DNA of 64,000 nt from Chaetoceros tenuissimus (lineage: Eukaryota > Bacillariophyta > Thalassiosirophyceae > Chaetocerotales > Chaetocerotaceae). The position numbers and the translations under genes were made by a program. Every line of letters starts with the position of its first letter. Within the stretch, counting starts at the first letter, position 1. The notes beneath the pieces are model-generated. The model worked only from the letters and a program-made list of their open reading frames with translations, searched no databases and was not told where the DNA came from. The stretch is from the NCBI GenBank assembly GCA_021927905.1, contig BLLK01000062.1:1426001-1490000 (forward strand). The letters run 5' to 3'. Below, in pieces: positions 54,671 through 64,000 of the stretch.

Positions 54671-57294
54671 ATGATGAGATCGCGGGGACTTATCCTCGCT
54701 GCAGCAATATTAGCTGCTCAAAATGTGAGTGAAGGCACAGGTGATCAAGTTGAGGGAAAAACACGAAGAGAGCAAAAAATGAGTAGGATTTATGAGACCT
54801 ATCACTCTTGTTTTCTATTGGAGAAAAAGTGATGGATGCGTTCGGTTTCGGTTTCGAGAACAAAAGAAAAAAAGACTTGTCTTCTACTTTATTGCACTTT
54901 GTACTAATCCATCTATCTTTCTACCAATCATTTACAATAGGCATATTCGTTTACCTTTGTATCGAATGGAGCAACCACTCGTCAAACACAAAGTCCATCA
55001 CTTTTCACTGCTTCTGTTACTTCCGAAGAGCGTGCAAAAGCAGCTATGGAGGCAGAGGAAGCACAATCAGCTGTAAAGGCTCAGGCTGATCAGATGGATC
55101 TTGGTGGACGTCCATTTCCACTTTCCATGATTGTAGGACAGGATAACATCAAACAGGCACTTCTTTTGTCTGCTATTAATCAACGCATGGGAGGAGTAGT
55201 TATTTCTGGAGGAAAAGGAACTGCAAAGTCTGTTATGGCGAGAGCTTTGCATCAGCTTCTTCCTCCTATTGAGGTTATCAAGGGATCTGCTTTCAACATT
55301 GATCCAGAGGGTGAATTTGGAGTTGACGACTTCCTCAAGACTGACATTGTAAACGGAGGAAAGCCACTCGATGAACGTGAGACTGAAATTATTAATGCTC
55401 CTTTTGTTCAGGTTCCACTTAATGTAATGGAGGATCGTCTTATTGGATCTGCTGATCTTGAGGAGAGTGTGAAGACCGGAAAGAGTGTATTTTCTCCTGG
55501 TTTGTTGGCAAAGGCTCATCGTGGAGTATTATATGTAGATGATATCAATCTTCTTGATGAAGAGACTGCGAATATTTTGTTGAATGTTGTGAATGATGGT
55601 TATGTTCTTGTTGAACGTGAGGGAATCTCACTTAGATATCCATGTAAGCCACTTCTCATCGCTACTTTCAACCCTGACGAGGGAGAGCTTAGGGATCATC
55701 TTCTTGATCGTATCGCAGTTTCTCTTTCTGCTGATGCAGAGAAATTGGACATTAAGTCTCGTGTGGAGGCTGTTGACAGTGTTATTAACTTCTCTCCATC
55801 TGGAAAGCAAGGAAATGCAAAGGCAACCATGGATTTGGAAGATGCTATTTCTAACGAAGATGACTTGAAGACCGCAATTGTTTTCGCTCGTGAATACATC
55901 CGTGATCTTAAGCTTGCACCTTCTCAGTTGCAGTATCTTTGTGAGGAAGCTATTCGTGCAGGATGCCAAGGACATCGTGCAGAAATTTTTGCTGTTGAAG
56001 TAGCTCGTGCTGCTGCAGCTCTTGAGGGTCGTCAAGTTACTGCTGAAGATCTCAAACTCGCTGTTAAGCTTGCTATCGCTCCTCGCGGAACCTTTATCAA
56101 CACACCTATGGATCCTGAAGATGAGATGATGCCACCACCACCACCTCCTCCACCACCACAGATGGACGATCAAATGGATGATCAAGATCAAGAAGATAAA
56201 GAAGACGAAGAAGAAGATCAACAGGAAGAACCAGATGAGGATGATGATACCCCTGATGAAGCTCCAGATGTACCAGAGATCCCTGAAGAGTTCATGTTTG
56301 ATGTTGATGCTACCCCAATTGACCCAGATCTTATCGAATTTTCTTCACGTGAGCGTGCAGGAAAGGGAGGTGGACGTGGTCTTATCTTTTCCCAAGATCG
56401 TGGTCGTTACATCAAGCCTATGCTTCCTAAGGGCAAGGTTGTTCGTCTTGCTGGTAAGTTCTACACGATCGAATATTTTTGCATCTAATCCAATAGAAGC
56501 TAACAGGGATTTCCTTTTCTTTAGTTGATGCAACCCTTCGTGCGTCTGCTCCATACCAAAAGTCACGTAGAGAGCGTTCTATCGGAACCAAGTATGAAGG
56601 AAGAGGAGTTTTCCTTGAGCAATCGGATGTACGCATCAAGAAGATGGCAAGAAAGGCGGGATCTCTTATTATCTTTGTTGTAGATGCATCTGGATCTATG
56701 GCTCTCAACCGTATGAATGCTGCGAAGGGAGCAGCTATGAGTTTGTTGACTGAGGCATACCAAAGTCGTGACCAAATTTGTTTGATTCCATTCCAGGGAG
56801 ACTTTGCAGATGTTCTTCTTCCACCAACTAAGTCTATTGCTATGGCAAAGAAACGTCTTGAATCCATGCCATGCGGAGGAGGATCTCCTTTAGCTGATGC
56901 ACTTCAAAAAGCAATGCTTACTGGACTTAACGCTCAAAAATCTGGAGACGTTGGAAAGGTTGTAGTTGTATGTATTTCTGACGGACGCGCAAATGTACCA
57001 CTTTGCGTTTCACAAGGAGAAGAATTTGATCCTGAAGCAGATGAGGATTCAAAGGATGGCAAGCCAAGTAGAAACTACCTCAAGGAAGAGGTGTTGGCTT
57101 GTGCAAAGCAACTAGGAGTACTTCCTGGATTTAATTTGCTTTGTATTGACACAGAGAACAAGTTTATTTCAACTGGTATTGCGAAGGATATCGCAAATGC
57201 GGCTATGGGAAAATACCATCAGATTGCAAAGGCAGACGGAAACGCTATTGCTTCTGTCACACAATCAGCACTTAATGAAATCAAGGCTGGATAG
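54671..57294 (+). CDS. chlD: magnesium-chelatase subunit D, nuclear gene with plastid presequence
   Basis: Three exons, 54671-54724, 54941-56453 and 56525-57294 (introns 216 and 71 nt), 778 aa. Mg-chelatase (ChlD, ChlI, ChlH) puts Mg into protoporphyrin IX, the first step of the chlorophyll branch. Exon 1 encodes just the signal peptide MMRSRGLILAAAILAAQN; exon 2 opens AYS before FTFVSN, the plastid cleavage pattern. The AAA part has the degenerate Walker A GGKGTAKS (about 108) and DDINLLDEE. An acidic linker with a run of eight prolines follows, then a von Willebrand A domain with MIDAS DASGSM at about 576 and GGGSPLADAL. Length fits plant ChlD. Codon bias is strong, so expression is high. 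Confidence 0.97.
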
Positions 57295-57455
57295 AAATAT
57301 AATAAAGTATCAATAGAAAAAAATAAAAAATACATAATTTTGAGCGCATGTAGTCTAGTAAACTTTATTGGTAATAAAAAAATGATGCATTCATCAATAA
57401 ATCGTGATCTTTTGCATCGAAACATGTGTTAATTATTGAAGTAAATATGGATATA

Positions 57456-59609
57456 TTAGCGTTTTACTTCATCCAATGCCTCAATTACATCTTCTAGTGT
57501 AACGACAAGTGAATCAATACCTACACCCTGTTTTCTAGTCCTTGAAAGAGCAATAGAGCCTGCACAGCGCACGAGTCCAGCCAAGTCAGCACCAGAAAAT
57601 TGACCAGTCGCAGAGGAAGAAGCCAAATCTCTAATTCTATTGTCCGGACTAAAAGCTGCCTTTATTTTCGATCGAAAAGAGAAGTGTTTTGGATCTTCTC
57701 CTTCAATAATTGATGACATCATAGGGCCATCAATTGCTCTACATAAGGGCTCACTAAGTTTCCCCCTTTTCCGTAGTCCCTCGAAATGAATCTTTAAAAT
57801 TTCCCTTCTGCCTTCTTTATCGGGCAAAGGTATCTCAATTTGTACTTCTAAGCGTCCACTACGAAGGAGGGCTTCATCAAGCAACTCTCTCCTATTTGTC
57901 ATTCCAATAAGGAGACAGTTTGGAATGGCATTCACTCCGTCTAGTTTGGCCAAAATTTGATTGACAGCTGATGCCCTGGTAGCGCTTGCGCTATCGGACG
58001 CGTTACTTCTCTTTCTAAAAACCGCGTCAATTTCGTCAATAACAATTACATGCAATGAGCTTTTAGTTGCATCGCCATTGCATGCAGCTAATTCTGATTC
58101 AGCATCTTCAAACAGCCCACGTATTAACTTCTCTGATCCTCCTACCCAACGATCCAGTAGCTCTGGTGCTGCAACGATTTTTGGTTCTCTTGCTTTCAAA
58201 GCTTTGCTTATTTCCCTGGCCAATGCTGTTTTTCCACATCCCCTGAAAGATTGTGAGCTCAAAAGAGATACGAAGAGAAATCAAAGCATGATCTCATGGT
58301 GGTACTTACGGCGGGCCATAAAGAAGCAAACCTCTCACTGGAGTCAATCCTAATGATTCAAGTTCCTTTGCTTCCATCACATTTTGTGAACCAAGTTGCT
58401 CGTTGTCTTGATCAATACTTCGGTAGATTCTCCCATCTAAAACTCTTCTTACAATGGCTTCAATCTGTCTCTGCAAACCACCTACGCTATCTGCAAAAGA
58501 ACTCGCAAGATAATCATTTCTATCTTGTCCTTGCAATGTCAAAGTCGGATCAATTTCATTCTCCTCTGTTTCCGTTGTGCCATTTTCTTCAGATGGTTCC
58601 CAAAATTTAATCATTTTCCTAGCCGACCAACCTATGCTCGACAGATTCATGAGGTCTTCATTTTCTCCTAATGGCTCTGCTTTCAACCCACTGGGTAATA
58701 TAATCAATTCTAATACAGCACAGGAACCCATATCTACAGCTTCATAATTTCTCTCAGGTCCTCCATATTGCAACCAACCATCGATGTTTTCATTCTCTTT
58801 TGTCATGAGAGCAGTACGCTCTCCAGTTTTGCGTTGGAATTTGCCAGGCAAAATGCGATACCTTCGTGCTCCCCCATACAGCAACTTACCTGTGCATTTG
58901 ACATGTACATTAGACTATAATTCGTCTGGATCCTTTCGAACAAATCATTATGAAGTAACTTACCATATGCTAAGCTTCCAGGTGGAGTCCGAATATTTTT
59001 TTCAAGAGTCTTTCCCGATGGAAGGACAATCAGGTTTAAACTCATTCTCTCTAAAAACGCTTCCCTTGACGATTCAATCATTTCTAAATCACGATCATAA
59101 ATGAGACTACTTGCAATATCCCTAAATTCATCAGATAAATCAACAATTACGGATGACGGGGCAGCTTTCATCCATCTTAACCAAGAAATAGTTTCATCCC
59201 TTTCAGCCAATAGCTCATTATGTTTTAACCTTTCATTCTCATCGTCTGTCGTGGAAGGTGCAAGGGATAGACTGTTTGGTGTCGCTATTGCTATTTGATT
59301 GATGCAGGATTGAAGCGCATAAGCACTTGGATCATCAACCCATGAAGTCCATCCACTGGAGCCGCCTCCATCACCCCCTCCCATACGTTTGAGATCAGAT
59401 TTGATCAAAACTTGAACAGCGTTTCCTGCTACGGCAGTGATTGCATCAATATCACTGTCGATCAAGTCTTCTTGCGCTTCAGGTACCACTATGTCTGATG
59501 TAGTCGAGTACAAAGGGACAGATTGGTGTTGAGACCATTGTGAATTGAAAGCAAAACTGCTTTGTATAACCTCCAACAGTAGAATGAGTGTTATGAAGGT
59601 GAGCAGCAT
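57456..59609 (-). CDS. plastid-targeted NSF/Sec18-like AAA ATPase with a single AAA module
   Basis: Three exons, 59609-58964, 58889-58310 and 58242-57456 (introns 74 and 67 nt), 670 aa. The N-terminus is a signal peptide ending VIQSSFA before FNSQ, so plastid import is likely. After about 200 lineage-specific residues comes an N-domain-like part, then an AAA module matching NSF D1: GPPGCGKT (about 404), [20 protein letters not shown], the VIDEIDAVF Walker [30 protein letters not shown] and a sensor [12 protein letters not shown]. True NSF has a second, hexamer-holding D2 module; here the protein ends after D1. NSF disassembles SNARE complexes, which plastids lack, so its substrate must differ. 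Confidence 0.85.
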
Positions 59610-60027
59610 TATTAGTTAGATTGTTGAAATAAGGAACTTGATGCTACCTATTCAATTTAAATCAATTCCAATCTTTTGTTTATTCTTGTTAGTGCGTACG
59701 TAGGTGTTGTCCACAACATCATCTCTAAAATTTTTTCTCATAGTATTTTAGTAAAAAATGAGGGCGACATTGGCCATATATGGCATATCCGCCGCCACCA
59801 TCATCAGCCAGTCAAATAATTATAAATGTGTGCAACAATCTTACACAATTTGTACACACTTTATCATCTCTAGAAATAATAGACTGGTTCTTTAGCGAAA
59901 CATTCCATATACTTAATTCCTTAGTAGTGATTGCAACAGAAACTCAGACTGTCAACTCATGAATTTTGAGAAAAGGCGATTGAATTCTTCAAATACAAAC
60001 ATTCATCCCTGAATATAGGCTCTCCAA
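59610..60027. other. divergent promoter region, nothing specific
   Basis: 418 bases between the AAA gene and TGT gene starts, facing outwards. A small plus-strand frame at 59780-59962 is short and Ser/Thr-rich; rejected. Confidence 0.35.
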
Positions 60028-61374
60028 ATGTGCATAATTCGAAAGAAAATAAGACATGTCTCAATAAATCATGCAGTATTGAGGAGTTTTCAAAAGAGAG
60101 CATTATCTGGATGTCTTCCAGAGCCATCGTCGTTTCCATCATGGTCGTTTGAACAGAGACCTTTCTTTCGTTATGAGCTTGTGCATCAGTCAACCAAGTC
60201 TATGGCACGAGTTGGCAGAATCATTACACCCCACGGTATAATAGAGACTCCATCCTATGTTCCTGTCGCGACCAATGCTGCCTTGAAAGGAGTTGACTTT
60301 AGAAATTTGGATGCAAATGTAGACCAGCACGAAGGTATCGATCAATACGGCCAACTTGTTTTCTCAAATACTTATCATTTAATTCTTCATCCTGGACGAG
60401 AAGTTATTCGAGATGCTGGTGGTATTCATAAATTTACTGGTCGCAATCAACCTTTCATCACTGATAGTGGAGGATTTCAAGTTTTCTCATTGGCTTATGG
60501 ATCTGTACAAGCTGAACGAGAGCAACATTCAGAGTTAAAACGTGGACACACAGTGGACAAGCCATATTGGAGCACAAGTGAAGATGATAATGAAGATCCT
60601 GTCGAAGTAACGGAAGATGGAGTTATGTTTAGAAGTTATAGAGATGGATCCAAGATATTCATCTCTCCAGAAATCACAGTCGATGCTCAGAAAGATTTTG
60701 GAGCTGATATCATTATTCCATTGGATGAATTACCTCCTCACCATATTTCTCGCTCAACACTCGTTGATTCAGTTGCAAGGTCACATAGATGGGAAGCACG
60801 ATCGTTAAGACAGCATCTAAAGAATGTAAATGGACAAGCCATGTACTGCGTTATTCATGGGGGTTTAGATGTTGAACTGAGAAAGCAATCCGTTGAGTAT
60901 TTAACATCATTGCCCTTTGATGGCTTTGCTATAGGAGGGTCATTGGGAAAGGACAGAGATGAATTGAAAAATTTATTGAATTGGATGATGCCAATGTTTG
61001 AGAAGGATAATCGAAGAAATAAGCCAAGGCATTTATTAGGAATTGCCGATGAAGAATCAATACGCCATGCAGTTACCAGAGGAATTGATACTCTTGATTC
61101 TTGCTATCCTACAAAGCTTGGAAGACATGGCACTTTCATGACATCAGATGGGCTTTTAAGAATCAAGCAAGGTAAACACAAAAAATCATTTGGTAAAAAG
61201 ATTGATGAGACTTGCCAATGCGCTACATGTAGAAATTATGACAGGGCTTATTTGCACCACTTATTCAAAGCTAAGGAACCTCTTGCAGTCATGCTTGGTA
61301 CCCAGCATAATTTATTTTATATGCAAAACATGATGAAGAAAATACGTAAAGATATATTGGATAATAGAATATAA
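60028..61374 (+). CDS. tgt: tRNA-guanine (queuine) transglycosylase
   Basis: Intronless, 448 aa. Swaps guanine 34 for queuine (or a precursor) in tRNAs with a GUN anticodon. Motifs: SDSGGFQVFSLA (base binding), GGLDVELRKQSVEYL with GFAIGGSLG, GIDTLDSCYPTKLGRHG with the nucleophilic Asp, and the zinc site QCATCRNYDRAYLHHL. The first about 50 residues are basic and Ser/Arg-rich (MCIIRKKIRH...), perhaps a mitochondrial address; an internal Met at about residue 61 (MARVGRI) could start a cytosolic form. An insert of about 30 acidic residues after SVQAEREQHS is found in bacterial-type TGT too. No neighbour in the queuosine pathway is seen. Confidence 0.95.
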   Translation: MCIIRKKIRHVSINHAVLRSFQKRALSGCLPEPSSFPSWSFEQRPFFRYELVHQSTKSMARVGRIITPHGIIETPSYVPVATNAALKGVDFRNLDANVDQHEGIDQYGQLVFSNTYHLILHPGREVIRDAGGIHKFTGRNQPFITDSGGFQVFSLAYGSVQAEREQHSELKRGHTVDKPYWSTSEDDNEDPVEVTEDGVMFRSYRDGSKIFISPEITVDAQKDFGADIIIPLDELPPHHISRSTLVDSVARSHRWEARSLRQHLKNVNGQAMYCVIHGGLDVELRKQSVEYLTSLPFDGFAIGGSLGKDRDELKNLLNWMMPMFEKDNRRNKPRHLLGIADEESIRHAVTRGIDTLDSCYPTKLGRHGTFMTSDGLLRIKQGKHKKSFGKKIDETCQCATCRNYDRAYLHHLFKAKEPLAVMLGTQHNLFYMQNMMKKIRKDILDNRI

Positions 61375-61543
61375 TTACTATGCATTCGATCTTTAGAAAA
61401 ATGACCTATACCATGTATCTATCATCCAAGAAAAACAGCCACAATATTTGATGTTTGCATCAAGTACTCGTATAGATATTAGTGAGCATTGCATTAGATT
61501 TCATGCTGTCTCTATTGCGAATTATTATACATCTTTCGAAAAG

Positions 61544-62853
<1,310 letters not shown>

Positions 62854-64000
62854 ATGAGTAATCAAGAAGATATTGAAATGAGTGAAGAAAATAAGCAAGA
62901 AAATGCTCAAGATAATGTTGAAGATCAGCATGATAATATAATTCGAGTGAGAAGAGATTCCATTGATATTCTTTCTTCGTCACTTGATAATATTGTGAAT
63001 GGACCTGCTCCATCTGCAACCATATTTCACAACCGCAAAGAGTCTGATGCAAGTGCTCTTTTTGCAGCATCTACAATGAGGAAGGAATCAGATGCTAGTG
63101 CATTATTTTCATTCACTAGCGTGGGAAAGGACTCAGATGCTAGTGCCGTTTCTACCTTGGTCAAAGACGAAGAGGAAATGATGCAACAAGATGAAGATAT
63201 GTTGCTGGGTGGTCGCTCTAGAAGTAATTCGTTATTATTAGGCGGAAGATCTAGAAGTAATTCTCTCATGCCTGCTTTCGGTAAACAAGGAGACCCTTTT
63301 GATAACCTCCGCAAACTTTCCGATGCAAGTGACATACATCTGAGGAAATTATCAGATGATAATACCAATTTTAGGAAATTATCTGATCAGAGTGACTTGA
63401 CTCTTCGCAAGTTCTCTGAAAGTAGTGACCCTCTGAAAAATTTGGGGAAAGAATCTGAAGATGCGTTGGGTGTTGCTGCTTTAGATTCAATGAAAAGTCC
63501 AGAAAGCACTGGAACTGGAATTTTAGGGGACATGAAAATAAAATTTGATACTTCCAGGGATGACGGCAGTGTACATTTATTTGAAAATCCAGTGGTGTCA
63601 GGAGTTGAACCAACACCTTATAAACGTGCAAGGTTGAATACAAGTGATCATTTAGATATGCTGACAAATGGAAAAGAATCAGACGACGGTAGCACTAGTA
63701 CTGCGACACTAAACGAAGCAAACCAAAAAATGCTTATGGAGGCACTGCTTGGACCAGGTCGACGTAATAGAGCAGAAAGTTGGGGAGGGATGTCAGATAT
63801 TTCAGCACATCATGCAGCGTTGGTCAATAACATCGCATCTAATACAGATTTGAATGCACTTGGAACTCCTAGGGGACCATCACCCACTCCTTTCGAAGGT
63901 GTAATGATGTCTCCAAAATCTCCATCACAAGATTCCCTAACCGAGCATTTGCATCAAAATGAAAGTAAAACAAGGCGGCGGAGTGGATCAATTGGAATTC
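62854..64000 (+). CDS. Ser-rich protein with phospho-site-like repeats (partial, runs off the window)
   Basis: ATG at 62854, frame open to the window end (382 codons seen). The start is acidic (MSNQEDIEMSEENK). Residues about 60-100 repeat RKESDASALF, RKESDASALF and GKDSDASAV; about 125-145 hold two copies of LGGRSRSNSL; about 155-195 hold LRKLSDASD, LRKLSDDN, FRKLSDQSD and LRKFSESSD. Each carries R/K-x-x-S, the consensus of basophilic kinases (PKA/AKT/CaMK), followed by acidic residues. The visible part is otherwise disordered. A DNA-binding or other domain could follow beyond the window. Function unknown. Confidence 0.75.
   Translation, partial: MSNQEDIEMSEENKQENAQDNVEDQHDNIIRVRRDSIDILSSSLDNIVNGPAPSATIFHNRKESDASALFAASTMRKESDASALFSFTSVGKDSDASAVSTLVKDEEEMMQQDEDMLLGGRSRSNSLLLGGRSRSNSLMPAFGKQGDPFDNLRKLSDASDIHLRKLSDDNTNFRKLSDQSDLTLRKFSESSDPLKNLGKESEDALGVAALDSMKSPESTGTGILGDMKIKFDTSRDDGSVHLFENPVVSGVEPTPYKRARLNTSDHLDMLTNGKESDDGSTSTATLNEANQKMLMEALLGPGRRNRAESWGGMSDISAHHAALVNNIASNTDLNALGTPRGPSPTPFEGVMMSPKSPSQDSLTEHLHQNESKTRRRSGSIGI

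Overview
The window is nuclear DNA of a diatom, probably a centric one. It is AT-rich and gene-dense, with about 27 protein genes on both strands. Introns are short (about 63-216 nt) with GT-AG ends. Six genes start with a secretory-type signal peptide whose cleavage point is followed by Phe, the bipartite plastid address of algae with red-derived complex plastids. A nuclear magnesium-chelatase D gene, a run of helicase-associated (HA) domains and a gametolysin-type protease with the Cys-rich tail common in diatoms fit the same assignment. No viral or retroelement remains were recognised.

Layout, left to right. 1-4.3 kb: 3' end of an unknown gene facing a plastid RNB-family RNase. 4.9-7.2 kb: two strongly codon-biased genes, ammonia-dependent asparagine synthetase (asnA type) and ribosomal protein uL5/L11. 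7.7-12 kb: a TIR-domain protein and a tail-anchored Hsp70-like protein on the minus strand, sharing a promoter region with a GNB1L/ASA1-like WD40 gene. 13.7-19.7 kb: an Atg22-like transporter and a four-exon membrane protease joining a coiled coil, a cyclophilin-like domain and an M11 metalloprotease. 20.7-30.4 kb: a five-repeat HA protein, two unknown small genes, tRNA m7G methyltransferase, a thylakoid-lumen protein with a broken reading frame, cathepsin Z, a repeat-rich gene-free stretch, and an unknown plastid protein. 30.5-34.9 kb: a DHAR-like plastid protein, a small membrane protein, a derlin and a CDP-alcohol phosphotransferase. 35.3-50 kb: a giant USP-type deubiquitinase of about 2970 aa, divergent from an F-box/SNF2/RING protein with a bromodomain inside its ATPase. 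50.4-54.5 kb: NADP glutamate dehydrogenase, threonine aldolase and a MITE-like element. 54.7-64 kb: ChlD, a plastid NSF-like AAA ATPase, tRNA-guanine transglycosylase, ARL1, and the start of a phospho-repeat protein that runs off the edge.

Functionally the window mixes nitrogen assimilation (AsnA, GDH), plastid work (ChlD, RNase, DHAR, NSF-like, lumen protein), protein quality control and ubiquitin (USP, derlin, Hsp70-like, SNF2/RING/F-box), tRNA modification (TrmB, TGT) and membrane traffic (ARL1, EPT/CPT). Neighbours are not an operon. The shared divergent promoters, three of them or near them with a CRE palindrome TGACGTCA, are the only visible coupling. Exon joins were derived by hand from frame and splice signals; each given join keeps the frame.
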